Positions 42,966-55,444 of a stretch of DNA of 64,000 nucleotides are shown in pieces. The position numbers and the translations under genes were made by a program. The notes under the pieces are model-generated. The model had not been told where the DNA came from and did not search any database. It saw only the letters and a list, made by a program, of their open reading frames with translations. Source of the DNA: Guillardia theta CCMP2712 (Eukaryota > Cryptophyceae > Pyrenomonadales > Geminigeraceae); assembly GCF_000315625.1 (NCBI RefSeq), contig NW_005434605.1, positions 346,046-410,045 of the forward strand, in the 5' to 3' direction. Numbering within the stretch: the stretch's first letter is position 1; the number at the start of each line of letters is the position of its first letter.

Positions 42966-43469
42966 ATGAGCATCATGCAACCGATGCAAAGTATGGAGCA
43001 TAGTCAGTCGCTAAGCTTATTGATGCCAAGCCAGCAATATTCTCACGCATCAGACGCCACGACAAGACACGAGTGGAATGCTAGTGTATTGACTGTGGGT
43101 GAAGACGGACAAGATCTATCAGCATGTGAACAGCAGGTGTGTTGTTGTCTTTGTGGTGCAAATACCTCTTTCTCACTGTTCTTTCCTCAGTTAAGCGACC
43201 TCAAGTTAAACGACAAACCATTCCTCTGTAGAATATTCTTTAGATCTTCCAAGACTGACTCACGAGCGGCGGGCATGTCGCAGAGATCTGCATGTGCAGA
43301 GCGAACCAGCATGGAGCTAGAAATGGACTTCACAAGTATCTGTGATGACGAAGAATACTGTGAAGCGATCAAATCAGATATTGTGCATGCTGTGAAGACT
43401 AGAGCGTATGGGTGCTATCTTTACGGGCATGGATCGTACTTCCAGCTGCGACGGGCTGCTTCTTCTTGA
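42966..43469 (+). CDS. Orphan small protein, 149 aa
   Basis: Two exons, 42966-43136 and 43191-43469, across a 54-nt GT-AG intron. The N-terminus is Met/Gln/Ser-rich (MSIMQPMQSMEHSQSLSLLMPSQQ). The second exon reads LSDLKLNDKPFLCRIFFRSSKTDS, then acidic ELEMDFTSICDDEEYCEAIKSDIVHAVKTRAYGCYLYGHG. No family recognised and no signal peptide. ATG 42966 is the first in frame. A TATA box upstream and a consistent intron support a real gene. Confidence 0.6.
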   Translation: MSIMQPMQSMEHSQSLSLLMPSQQYSHASDATTRHEWNASVLTVGEDGQDLSACEQQVCCCLCGANTSFSLFFPQLSDLKLNDKPFLCRIFFRSSKTDSRAAGMSQRSACAERTSMELEMDFTSICDDEEYCEAIKSDIVHAVKTRAYGCYLYGHGSYFQLRRAASS

Positions 43470-43560
43470 TCAGTGTGAAGATGTAGAGAACGTGTATTAT
43501 CTTGTGCAAAAGAACCTTACATTATTATTGTAAATTATTATTCAAAGAATCATGACACCG

Positions 43561-46188
43561 TTAAAAGATCAGATTGCTCAGCCCTTCCATGTCGATCACC
43601 CGGTCCATGAGAAAGACGCCAATCTGTTTCGCAAACACCTTCATCCCTCCGTCAGATTTCCAACACGTTTCAACGACATCCAAACCTTGAGAACTATTTC
43701 GTCCTCCTCGCTGAAACAAGGGGTCTTGTTGAGAGCCTGCCAATGCTTGTATCAACTTCCCCCCCCCCCCCCCTCTCTGAGGTCTTGCGCTTACAACAGA
43801 CCTCAAGCACGGCGATGGTGGTGGCGTCTTCCTCGGAGATGACAGGGACACAGCAGATGTTGGTGCAAACTTGGGACGGGAAGACTCGGTCGAAGGTGGG
43901 GCTGAAGAAGGGGTGCGCGAAGGCGTCGTTGCTTCGCACGCACTGAGTAGTCTCGGCCACATGCCCTGTGATGCCCTCCCCGACAAAATGCTCTATGCTC
44001 GGCGGGGCTTCCCTTGCCTGCTCCATGGAGGCCGTCCTCGACATGCCCGACTCTCTTCCTGCAGAGACGAGGGTCACGAGCGTGCTCTTGGCCTTGGACG
44101 AGTCAGCGGGGGCCTCAGGGTTCTCATCCGGTTGCTTGATAACAAGCAGTCGCAAGCTCTCCACCTGCATGGAGCGCTGGAAGTCTTTGATCATGCCGGT
44201 GATGGAGGTGGAGCTGTTCCTCCGCTGAACCGACTTGGTGTGACGGATCGTTCGACTCCTCCTCGTCACTGACGTGGAGGCCAAGAGCTGCTCGGATCGA
44301 TCCATGGTGGAGATGACGTCTTCGTCCGCGCGGGTCCAGGGCACGCTGTGTTTGCTGACCTGGAACACGCAGCTCACCTCCCCGTACATGTTCTTGAGCG
44401 GCACAGTGCAGATCCCCCTAGCAGGCAAGTCGGTGGTGCCACGGAGGTCGCGGGTGGCAGAGTACTTGGACTCCTTCCCCACGTCGTTAGTTGTGTTCAT
44501 CATGGCCGTCTGGGCGGCAAGAGAGATGAGGCCGATCCCGTCGTTGGGTACCCGCTGCTCCAGCCCCAGGGTGATGCTCTCGTCGTCGAAGAGGGTGTGG
44601 AGGAGGCGGAACTCGTTGGCAACCTTGTCGAGGTAGAAGATGCCGCATTGATCCACTGAAATGACGTTGACCGTCATGTCGTTGAGCATCTTGAGGACAG
44701 AGACAAAGTCGGAGGAGTTGCTGACGATCTTGGTGAACCTCAGGAACCTCTGCAGGAGCTGCTGTGCTCGCCATGACGCCGAGAATGCTCTGCACTGCTC
44801 GAATTCCTTCCCGCAAACTCTTGCAAACTCCTCGCAAAGTATCTGCATGATGCAAGAGCGATCAGATTCGGCGTTGGATGCACAAGTGACTCGGTTTACC
44901 TGTAGCTCCTTATTGAAGAAGTTGAGGATTCTGTCGCCTTCCTGCAACTTCTTCTCCGTCATGTGGTCGAAGAGCTGCAGGCAGCCCAGCAAGCTTCCGT
45001 CGGCATCAAGGATGGGACTGCAGACGAAGGGGGTGGTTTCCTGCCCCATAATCACGTCTGTCGTCTTGTTGAAGTCAGCTGCAAGGTCGTTCCCCATCTT
45101 ATAGTTCAGCGTCTTTCCCTGCTTCAACACTTTGCCAACGATCCCGTCGATGGGCAACGGGCGATTGTTCACACCGATATCCACGTACCCGTCCTGTTTT
45201 GACTTGGATAGCGCAGCCATGACCACCAGGTGATCTCCTTCCAAGAAGAGTATCCGCCCTGACCTCGCCGCACACAGATCCATCGCGATCTCGAGCATTC
45301 GGCTCGTCAGGAGCGGAAGATCCATGATGCTTCCTGGAATCTGCGCAATAAGAATGTCACCGACCCACCAGGCATGAGCAACAAGTGCATGGCCAAGGAT
45401 GGACAGCGGGAGCAGGAGTGGGAGCAGGATAAAGTCTGGAATCTCCATACCTCCAGCATTGAGCTCATGCAGGTCATCACTTTGTTGAGGCAGGAGATCT
45501 GGTTGTATAACTCGACCAGTGAAGAGTTCCTCGCACTCTGTTGAAACTGACTGTACAGCATGTTCATCGCAAGGATGAAGTCGTCAGCCTCCATCTGCCT
45601 GCTCAATGCTCTTTCGAACAAGATCCACATCGGGGAAACTCTGGTTTCCTCGGCAGCTGCAGGGCTCGGGGACTTCGTCTGGCATTCCCGGAAACGGAAG
45701 TACAACTGCTGCCAGATGGGGATGTCGTCATAGTTGTCCGTCTTGAACATCTTGTGGTGTTTGCTTGTGTACTGGCCATCGAAGTCAGAGCTGTTGCTGT
45801 TCCTCCCGCTCATCTTCATCCACGTGGACAGCTCCTGTTGCTTCTGTTTGCGTAAGTCCAGTTTTTGCCTCAGCAGGTCTGACTCAGCCTCGATGAGAGA
45901 GATCTTGTTGCGCAGCTTCTGAATCAGGTTCTCCTGCTCCCTGATCTTCGCCCAGGCTCGAGCGAGAGACTTGGAGGACGACTTCTTGAGGTCCTCGATC
46001 TCTTGCGCCTGGTGCTGCAGCACAGTGTCCTTGGCCACAAGGATGGAGCCCTGAAGAGCTTCAAAGGCTGGGAAGGGGTATCGCCTCCTGCTCTCGCTCC
46101 CTCCTCCCTCATACTGATCTCTTGGGTTGCGTGAGGGTCTCCAGGGGCTGGCCGATGACACTGTGCGCCGCCTCTGATGGCTGCTCAT
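43561..46188 (-). CDS. Multi-GAF-domain protein with N-terminal coiled coil
   Basis: Exons 46188-45451, 45340-44900 and 44842 onward join in phase; read to the stop at 43694 this gives 775 residues. An N-terminal basic/Ser region leads to a coiled coil (KIREQENLIQKLRNKISLIEAESDLLRQKLDLRKQ). Then come GAF domains: one around DLPLLTSRMLEIAMDLCAARSGRILFLEGD...VCSPILDADGSLLGCLQLFD, a second around VNVISVDQCGIFYLDKVANEFRLLH...ICTVPLKNMYGEVSCVFQVSK, and a third around VGEGITGHVAETTQCVR...CCVPVISEEDATTIAVLEVC. GAF domains bind cyclic nucleotides or other small ligands; no catalytic domain follows. The third domain meets a 14-base C homopolymer (about 43,760). A further frame ending KVFAKQIGVFLMDRVI at 43561 looks like its missing C-terminal helix, so the 3' end is uncertain. 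Confidence 0.8.
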
Positions 46189-46469
46189 GCTCCTCGACTG
46201 CCAGCCGCTTCCCTCCTCCTCGAGCAACCCCCGCCCTGCTGCTGGCTGCTGTTGCTCATTAGTCCGACAAGGTTCGACTCGCTTCTCCTGAAGGCCATGG
46301 CGCTCCGTGCCCTCCTCCTCCGCTGCTCCTCCTCGCAGTCCTCTACAACCTTCACCGCCGCCATCCCGTACGGCACTCCGAGGCTCCGGGCAATGAGCAA
46401 ACAAACCGTAGCACGGCAGGTCAAGTCATTTACTGTAACGGTCCGTAACGATGTTGGGATACTAGGAAA

Positions 46470-47235
46470 TAATAACGGTTTTGTAACGGTAAATCAACCC
46501 AAAACTATGTTTCGGAAAAAGGTTAAAATGTTAGGGTGGGTGGGCTTTCAGTACCGGGTCCTTGTACTAGAGATGATTATCTTATACAGGGGTGGTCATT
46601 TCAAATTGAACGAGAGGGAGGTAGGGTATAGAGCAATGGGGGTCCTAATCCGGTAGGTGTAAGGGGTATGTTGCCCTGGTCAACCCATCGAAGACCAAAA
46701 GTTACCATCGAACCGAGGGGGTGGGGTGATGGGGGTACTGGTAGTACTGAATATACTTACAAGTTAGGGGTGGTCGAATGAACGGATGCGTTATGAATAG
46801 TAGTAGGGTAGGGTGGGGTCGGATGGTGTGCGTAAGGTCACTAATGGGGTGGGGTGGGTGGGTGTGTAGGTCACTACGGGTACCGTATGTTGAATTGGAT
46901 CTGATAGAGGGGTAGGGTATATCCTTGGTTGGTTGAGCTGGAAGATGGTGGGGTCCTTGGTCTAAAGTTTGAATCAGTACTGTAGGAAAACATTACCACT
47001 GATTTCTTCAGTAATACTTTTAAAATATTACACCCCCTTATTCCTCTGCAAAAAGCTGTTGAACTACCCGGGTAATACTCGAATACCTTTGTCATTTCTA
47101 GCCAATTTTGAACTATTACTGATAAAATAATATATATCAATATTATTCAAACTGGTTTTGGTAACACCTTAAATTATTATAGAAATAAAGTTTTCAATAT
47201 GGAAGTGTAAAACCACTCATGGTACTAATTTATTG
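46470..47235. repeat. G-rich tract followed by AT-rich stretch
   Basis: About 46,525-46,945 carries GGGGTAGGGT/GGGGTGGGG words on the plus strand, upstream of the minus-strand GAF gene. About 46,975-47,235 is AT-rich (AATAATATATATCAATATTATT). No gene is visible. Confidence 0.75.
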
Positions 47236-47981
47236 TACCACTAAGCTTCCAGTACACCTGTCCTTCCCGCCGCCGCTCCCAATGCCGCGCAGGAGGGGCC
47301 AGGGAGGGAAGAGCCAGTGATGGCAGAGCCAGTCTTTCTCGGCATGAAGCACCTGCGATGTCGTTATTGATGTGCTCATGATACTGAAAGTCATTCCATC
47401 CTCGTTCGATCTGAATATCATGTGCTCACCATCGCAACCCCTTGTCCTTATCATTGTGGTGAGCTGGCAAGGGTCTTGATTCGATGTTTTCTATGGTGTG
47501 ATGTGGAGTGTGAAGTAGCGGCCCAAACGTTTGTCAGTAAAGAATTTCCTTCGCCTTCTGTTCTTTGTGCCTTTGTGATGGATGCTGGGCTAAGTGGTGT
47601 ACTTGAAAGTGTGTGTTGCGTGAGTTTTCAAACTAGGTGAATTGATTGCGATCTATGATCCTATCACCTTTCGTCTCTTGGGAATTTTTGATATATTGAG
47701 CAAAATTCAGAAAGTTTCAGTTGCTTTGAGAAGAGTTTGTTCCTATGTAGTTTCACGATTTCTAGTCAAGGTCAACAGGAACCGACATGTCTTACAAGAT
47801 TGTGATGATGTGGCTCTCTTCACGTGTTATGGCATACTTCACTTAGACCATGCAGCTGCCAAATCTTTGTCATCCAAGTCTTCATCTTGTTCATCGCAAT
47901 CCTCTGATTTTTTGGCCCATCTGTTGCATACAAAGCTTTTCTGACCTTTGCACTTCAGTTTCAACCGCACCGATTGTGAGA
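47236..47981. other. Upstream region of the nucleoredoxin-like gene
   Basis: No supported gene. A 100-codon plus-strand frame (47642-47944) has no recognisable character. It may include 5' UTR exons of the next gene. Confidence 0.4.
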
Positions 47982-49689
47982 ATGAGCGAGGGCAGCGTTC
48001 CTCCAACAGACTTCAAGGTGGCCATCTCGCGATGATGTGAACTGTTGTTCTGATGGGTTTGTTCAGACTCTTTTCGGAAAGACTCTCTACAAGGATGGAG
48101 TTGGCGAAGTTGGTACCGAGAGCAGTTTGAAGGACGTCCAGCACATCGGAGTCTTTTTTGGAGCGGCTTGGTCGGGCTCTTGCAAACAATTCATGCAGCC
48201 TCTCGTGCAAGTGTACAAGAAATTGACGGAAGAGAAGAAGAAGTCCTTCCAGATCGTTTACGTTCCAGCGACAGTGCCCGGCCGCCCTGCAGAGGATGAG
48301 GCCTCGTTCAAAGAGCTTATGTCCATGATGCCTTGGCTTGCTGTCCCGTATCATCGCAAGGCAACCCACAAGAAGTTGACCCGAAGATTCCAAGTGCGCC
48401 AGATCCCCATGCTGGTCCTCCTGGACACGGAAGGAAAGACCATCCACCGTGACATCACTCCTGCTGTCACACACATCGTTGAGGACCATGATGGAGACTC
48501 GTTTGCCGATCAGTTTCCATGGGCTGAGAAGAGACATAGCAACATCAAGAACATGCTTGGAAGCCACTTCTTGAAGGGTGACAACAGCCAGGTACCACTC
48601 TCGGCCCTCGACGGAAAGTACGTTGGTGTCTTGTTTTCTGCAAATTGGCACTGGCAATGCCGCCGATTCCAACAGATGTTGGAGTACATGTATGACAAGC
48701 TCAAGCAAGATGGAAAACCATTCGAGATTGTTGACATGGTAAGCATGGATCGCGGCCTTTGAGAAGCTGACAATTGCTTCAGGACTTTTCTCCAGAAATG
48801 CAATGGCTTTCAATGCCTCACGATTCTTTTGAAGCTAAGCACAAGCTGGGCGAAGCGTTCCGTATTGATCAGTGCCCAATGCTCGTGATCATCGATCCTG
48901 AGGGCAACGTGGTCACAACGGAAGGTGTTGAAATTGTGAGCAAGGACACTGATGGGGAATGCTTCCCATGGACACCCAAGGCACGATGGCCATCATACTT
49001 GCTTGTCATCTGACCTTATTACTGCAGCCGCTTTACGATCTTTCAACACTTGAACCAGAGATTCTTGGAGAGATGAACGACACCGTCACCTGTGTGATTT
49101 TGTGCGAGGGCTGCGATGAGAACACCAAAGCAGAATTGGCCGACGCTATGATGGTGTGAAAGGTTGTTCTGTTCGTTGAGACCTTATTTTGCTTCGTAGC
49201 CCGTCGCAACTGAGGCGTTCAATGCTGCCAAAGCAAGGTATGCCCGTTTGTTGTGAGAGGCGTCTAGCTGATTCTTCTGTAGTGGATGTGAAGCAGGAAT
49301 GCTGTTTTTCACTGCCACGGAGACCAGCGAAGTGGTTTCGCAACTCCGCATGTCCTGCGAGTTGGGAGAACCAACAACAACACCTCAAGTATAGCTCGAT
49401 GTGTGGTTTGCTGATGTTTCTGATTTTTCCTGCAGCTTGTAATCCTTGACATCCCCGACTCTGGGGCATACTACGTGTTTGGTAGAGTTGTGATGTATGC
49501 TAACCGATCTTCTGACATGGAACATAGATGGTGATAATATTACCACTGAGAACATCTCGTTATTCATCGAGGACTATGATGAAGAGCGTCTTGAGCGCAA
49601 GGAGCTTCAGGTGAAGTGCAACCGGTTCCATTGCAGACCTGAATTTGATCTCGCAGGAGGAGGAGGAAGAGGAGAATGGAGACCAGTAA
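47982..49689 (+). CDS. Nucleoredoxin-like protein, tandem thioredoxin folds lacking the first active-site Cys
   Basis: Nine exons (47982-48017, 48067-48738, 48783-48980, 49028-49153, 49200-49237, 49283-49388, 49436-49481, 49528-49610, 49657-49689) join in phase to 445 residues, close to animal nucleoredoxin. Two thioredoxin-like domains are seen: VFFGAAWSGSCKQFMQPLVQVYKKL ... RRFQVRQIPMLVLLDTEGK, and VGVLFSANWHWQCRRFQQMLEYMYDKL ... FRIDQCPMLVIIDPEGNVV, the latter continuing ECFPWTPKPLYDLSTL as in nucleoredoxin. The usual WCxxC is WSGSC in the first and WHWQC in the second, so the nucleophilic first Cys is missing in both. The third intron (48981-49027) starts with GC, a GC-AG intron. The C-terminus is acidic. 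Confidence 0.88.
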
Positions 49690-49998
49690 CTGACCCTACT
49701 TGCACTAGCTCTGCTCTCTATGATTTGCTAGTTAACTTCTGTGATCCTTTGGCTTTGTATCTTTTTCTCGCTCGCATGCACAACATTGAACGGCAAGGGG
49801 CCAAACTCTGATGAGCTCTGAAGACTCCATGAGAGTTTATTAGAGTGACATGGCTGGCAGTGATGGGGGGGCGCAGCAGCTGCTCCTCTACCCGAGACAC
49901 TTGCAGCTTCCTTGAACATACTCGTCGATCGAACATGTGGGAGGGATGGCAGGAGACCTGCGGCGTGTCAGGAGGAGGGAGGAGGAAGGAAGAGGCTC

Positions 49999-51330
49999 TC
50001 ACGTCTTGCCAGCGAGGTTGGGATCGTGTCCTGCTGGCGCGGCTCCTGCGATCTTGTCGACGAGCAGACCGCCGCATGTAACTCCGCACATGTTGATGCC
50101 TAGGAGGCCGTGATAGACGTCCTCTCCTGCTGCTTGTTAGGACTTGGTCGGAGATCTCTCTCTCACCGATCACTCGACCGGCTCGCGCGTTGGTGCCAAG
50201 AAGGATTTGCGCTTGTTGGTTGACTATAGAGGTTGGCCATGTAAGTGAGGAGGAGAACAATTTCGTTCCACCTCGTTGCAACAAGAATCCTGTAGTGTCT
50301 GACGTGTCAGCAACGGGAGGGCAACGAGCAGCAGCTGACCTGCGCTAGCGGGGACAAAAATGTCGATGAAATGGTTGGCGCTGAGAGAAGAGAATGAGGG
50401 AAAGAGGTAGAGGGATGAGAGGAGAGGAGATGAGACGATGAGAGGACTTCGAAGAGGAATGAAAGGGGTTGGGAAGAGAGGAGAAGGAGGTAGAGGAAGA
50501 TGAGTAGACCTGACGTTGACGTCCAGCAGAAACGACAATTTGAGATTTTCCGCATCCCATGTGGCAAGGGAAGTGTACTGAGAGGGGTCAGGGGGGGGGG
50601 AATGGAGCAGGAGGATTTCTACCGCGTTGTTCATGAGGGAGAAGGAGCTCGAGTTGCAGCTTATGTTGTAGATGTCAAGACACTGAAGAATAGCCGTGAG
50701 GACATCATCACAACCAGTATCCTCATCGTCATCAGAATGATCGAGTTTGCAAATACCGTGGCTGGCTCCAAACTTTCACAGATGTGCTGATACCCGACGA
50801 CGTTGGTGTCGCAGAACTTCTGCAGCAGCAGCGCGTGAGTGAAGGAGGAGAGGCAGGACCCGTCACCATCGTCCGCTGGAAGCCGTTGAGGTAGAGGAAG
50901 ACTTCTTCTCCCGCCCGCAGCTCCACGTTGAGGCTCAGCGACAGCAGCAGCATCATCGGGGCGCTCTCGAGGCTCCATGCTGGCTTGAAGGTGAAACTGG
51001 ACGCGCACACGTCAGCTTCTTCCTTGTCTCCCTGTTATCCCAATGCTCCTCCCTCCTCCCTCCCCTCCACCAGCTCCTTCAGCTCCTCTTACCCACTCGT
51101 TTCTCCCATCTATCTTATCGTGCCCCTCATCAACATCACCGGCTGTCTTGGCCAAAGTGGCCGATGAGCGGGAAGAGCGTGAGGGGAGAGGAGTCAACGA
51201 GCGCGTTTATGGCCTCGGATGTGATACGGAAATCATCTGAAAGAAAGTGACGATCAGTAGGGTGAGCAGGAGGAGGAGGACAAGCGTCCGCCAGGTGCAA
51301 CAGGTCCACAAAGAGCGACAGGCGCACAAG

Positions 51331-51396
<66 letters not shown>

Positions 51397-53958
51397 TGAG
51401 GCAGGGGGTCTCTTACGTCCTTGCTGAATGCCGGTAGGGGGCAGCTGGAGGACGTCTGAGCAGTTGACGAGGAGGAGGACGAGAGACTTCTTGCTGACTT
51501 GGACGAGAGCGCGCAGGTTCAGCCAGACGCCACTGGAAGCGTTCGGACTGTAGGAGGAGAGGCTGACGTTGAACACTTGCTGCCTTCCAACTCGTCCCAG
51601 AGAGATTCTCCGAGCAAAAAGACCGTCCAGCACCTCCCCAGCTTGCGAGATGTCGCTGACGCCGAACTTCTCCTGGAGATAGGAATAGGCGTCCGCGCCA
51701 GCAGCTGAAGAGGAGGTGATCGAGGAGGCATTCAGCAGGCCGAAGCCAGGCAGGAAGAGCTTGATCGTCTCTCCCGGCAGGATGACGTCGCTGAGCGTTA
51801 GGGCCAGCAGCAGGTTCGACCTCCAAGTGCCCGCGAGAGGGACGTCAAATCCCAGCAGGCTCAGCTCGAACGAGCCGAGCCCAGCAGACCACCCACCTGT
51901 CGGGAGGATCTTGCCATTGCGAGCGGAGGTTGCGAAGGTCATGTTAGGATCCTTGGCGGGTATCCCGTCAGCCGGCAGGAGGACGTTCTTGACGCAGACC
52001 ACCAGCTCCTCCCCGGCTCCCACCTGCTCGCCGAAGTGGAGGAGGAGCGTCGAGCCGTCTCCCTGCCAGGTGGGGAAGTAGCGAGAGGAGGAGGAGCAGT
52101 TGTTGGAGGCGAGCTGGTCGGGGAGGATGAGCTTGTCGAGCGCGAACTCTATAGTCTCTCCCTGCTCGAAGCTCATGACACAGCTGACAAACAGCTGGAA
52201 GTCGCTCCGCGTGCCGGCGACCGCGTTGGAGATGTCCATCCTCACGCTGCAGTAGCCGACGGAGTCCACCAGCGTCACGGGCTGCCAGGAAGAGGAGGCG
52301 GAAGTTGGAGAAGTCGGAGCGACGACCTCGACGAGCGGGGTATGGAGGGAGCTGCTGACACCGTCCTGGGGAATGAGCAGGGAGACGAGGGTAGGGGAGG
52401 AGAGAAGCACGGGCTCAAGTGCGGGGATGGTGGCAGTAGGGCGGAACAGGAGAAGGAGGAAGCCTTGAGCTGAGAGATCTCCGAGGAAGAGATCCCAGCC
52501 GTTGTCGAGGGGGAGGAAGCAACAGGTGACGTTGACGTCTGTCAGGAGCATGCTAGAGGGGAAGTAACAGCTGCTCGTCGCCTCCTCCGCTGAGAGCGCC
52601 TGGCAGTTCGCTCCCTCCTGCGAGCGGAAGCCGAAGGCATCGAGGCGGAGGATGACGGAGCTGTTGGGGGGGAGCGACTCGGTGTAAGTGAAGTTGAAGA
52701 AGACGCGGGAGGGCTGGCCTGGGAACCTGCGCTCCTCGAACGAGACCCGCGACAGCAACTTGCCGACCCCCTCCACGTGGGTGAAGAACTGCCCGCTGAC
52801 CTGATGCTCCACTTCCAAGGTGAAGCCGATGGAGTTTGGATGGATCCCGGTCGAGGGGAGGAGGAGGTTGAGGTCTGAGGGCAAGGAGAGGGCAAGGAGG
52901 TCGCAGGCGCTGACGTCCCTCCTCGGGCTCAGGCAGAGAGCGGAGCTTGAGCAGTTCCAGCGAGCGAGGAGGACGTCACTAACCTCGTGCCAGCCGTCGG
53001 AGACGTTGCAGGAGGACGTCACAAGCTCTGTCACCTTCACCTCCACGAAGCTTCCCTGCTGCAGCCTCATGCCTGGATACAGCTCCATCCGCAGCGACGA
53101 GGCGGCGCCAGGCAGGAGGGGCGAGAAGGAGAGGGAAGAGCCAGGGAACAGTCCAGCCGCATAGACGAGCTCAACCCTCGCGCGTCCTCCCTGGTCAAAG
53201 GGAGCTGGGATGGAGGTTGGGACGGCGGCTGACCTCACTTGGATCGAGATGCAGGGGGAGGAGCTGGGGATCGCCGCCCAGGGGAGCAGCAGGGGAACCA
53301 GGAAATCGAATCGCACAGGCACGTTGGCGCCAACGCTCTGCGTCATCTGCACCATGAGCGTGCTCTCCCCTTGGCACTTCGCGCTCGTCGTGTCTCGTCC
53401 TGCTGGACTTGCCGTGATGTTGTCTCTGCAGGTGACGAACCCGCAGTCGACGCTGAGCTGGGAGATATTGCGGTAGCTCAGCTCAGCTGTGGCGTAGCTG
53501 GACTTCTCCTCCCCATCCAACGAGAACGTCAGCTCGACCCCTCCAGCTCCGTCGCAACTCGTAGGGGAGAAGGGGAGCGTCAGGTTCACCCCGTCCCCCT
53601 GCTGGAGAGCAAAGCTCAAGGTCAGCTCGAGGCTGACTTGACGGGCCAGCTGGTAGAGGCTTGTGGCTCCTGCCTGGAACTCTCGGTCGAAGGACAAGAC
53701 GGAGCGAGGCACCTGTCGCATGTTCAGGCTCTCCCCTCCTCCTCCCCTCCTCCTCCCCTCCCGTTGCTCTCCTCCTCGCCACTCACCTCGAGCTCGGTCT
53801 GGATAGGAACATCGTACTGTTTCCCATCAGCAAAGACGAGGCGCATCCTGATGCCTGAGTTTCCTGCCTGGACCCCCGAGGAAGGATACCTAATGAAAGA
53901 GCAGAGAAGAGAAGATCAGGAGGGAGCAAAGAGAGATAGGTAGTATGGGGGAGGGAGC

Positions 53959-54046
<88 letters not shown>

Positions 54047-55281
54047 AAGGAGCACAAGGAGCACAAGGAGCAGGAGGAATCCTTGTTGCGTCACCTGATC
54101 TCACTGGTCGAGGACAAGGAGATGCAGATCGACTCGTCAGGCTCGTGCTTCTCGTTCACCAGGAAGGTCAACTTGTTTTCGTCCTGCGATCACGCCCAGT
54201 GTCAGCCGGAGAAGCGAAGCAGGCGGTTCAAGAAGAGAAGACCTCGATCCAGTTGGCGTGCTGGATCTTCGACATGATTTGGGACAAGAGCTGCTTGCCG
54301 GGACTTGAGCACGAGGAGGAGCTTGCGACCTCGCACGATGAAACGGCGATGCCCTGCACGCTCCCGCCTACCCTCGAGAAACGAGGGAGGAAGAGGCTGA
54401 CTGCATCCCCGTAGTCCAGCTTGCGATTGATCTGAAACTGCAGGAAGAGCTCGACTCTCCCTGGCCGCCAGTCAGAAGAGACGCGGATCGACAGGTCGCC
54501 TACCCGCTGCTATCACTGTCTCGTTCGCTCCGAAGTCCAGGCGCACGTCTCGGACCCGGACAAGGTCGTCAGACACTCTGCAGAGCTCTTGATCGGCCCG
54601 GAAGATGGCGAGCGAGAAGTTGCTGGTCGTTCGGTAGTTGGTGTCTGTAGGAGGGCATGAGGAACGAGTAGACACACCCCTCCGGCTCACTCAGAAATCC
54701 ATAGCTCCTCGCCACAACCATCAACACCCTAGTGTTGGGAGGGATTTCTGACTGGTCCAGGTATACGATGGTCAACGTTTGCTCTGATTGCGTCCATGAT
54801 GCAATCCATCGGCTGCGAGATGTGCTCCCATGGCTGACGACCATCTCATTCTCAGAGCAACAAGCGCAACCTCCGCCTCACCTCACAAAGATCGCCCCTG
54901 GATCCGTGATACTAGCGAGCTCGAACCCTGCGGTCGCCGTCAGAGAACAGGAGGGAGGATGCTGTGCTTGCCACCTGGGAGAGTCACACGGACTTGGTCC
55001 GAGCTCCTGATGGTCAGAGAGGTGTTAAACTCCACCTGCACCTCAACCGACGAGTCTATCAGCATCGGGTTCACGGCGATCGATGCCCAGACTGAACAGT
55101 CTTGCTGCAGGAGGCTCCTGGCACTGCTCGCATGTGCTGCTGCTCCTATCCCAGGGGATGAGGAGACCAGCAAGAGCTGCCGCTGGCTGCTGCTCGATGA
55201 GGGAGTGAAGCTGTTGGCCAGGCTGAAACTTAGCAGCATCATGCATGTGATGAGTGCGCGGCAGGCAGTGGACATGACCAT
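49999..55281 (-). CDS. Very large secreted protein with recurring beta-type modules
   Basis: Starts MVMSTACRALITCMMLLSFSLANSF, a signal peptide. Many exons follow; the largest is 53721-51430 or so, continuous for over 750 codons. Recurring modules share a core of the form (V/L)xLxLxxx(I/L)xxGExVxLxLPGF: SLTIRSSDQVRVTLPGG, INRKLDYGDAVSLFLPRFSR (about 54430-54380), ALTLSDVILPGETIKLFLPGFG (about 51800), LSLNVELRAGEEVFLYLNGF (about 50910) and ANHFIDIFVPASAG (about 50370). Many NxS/T sites (NCSSSS, NVSLSSYSPNAS) fit a glycosylated surface protein. An exon near 50100 encodes a hydrophobic CGVTCGGLLVDKIAG and stops at 49999, taken as the end. The CAG and GGAGCA repeats are in introns. Family not recognised; a periplast or cell-surface role is a guess. 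Confidence 0.7.
51336..51395. repeat. (CAG)n trinucleotide repeat in an intron
   Basis: About 20 perfect CAG units. Read on the minus strand in the flanking frame it gives poly-Ala, but a donor (GTAAGAG) just upstream and an acceptor (TTTCAG) near 51,240 restore phase without it (IQQG-HDFRITSEA), so it is most likely intronic. Confidence 0.85.
53955..54047. repeat. (GGAGCA)n hexanucleotide repeat
   Basis: About 15 GGAGCA units on the plus strand, between two exons of the large secreted protein; inferred to be intronic. Confidence 0.95.
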
Positions 55282-55444
55282 GAAGCTTGCGACAGTCTCT
55301 TGCAATGGTGTTGCTCTCAGTCTTTCATCTCTGGAAGTCTCGCCCTCCCTCCCTCCTCCCTCTCTCCCTCCTCCCTCCCTCCTCGGCTCCTCCTCTCGCC
55401 ATCGCGTCTCATCGCCGGCATGGGGCAGGCTCTTGACTACGTGA

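Noticed and set aside
51336-51395. Poly-Ala tract as part of the large secreted protein
   Set aside because: Flanking donor and acceptor signals remove it with matching phase and the downstream segment reads naturally after removal.
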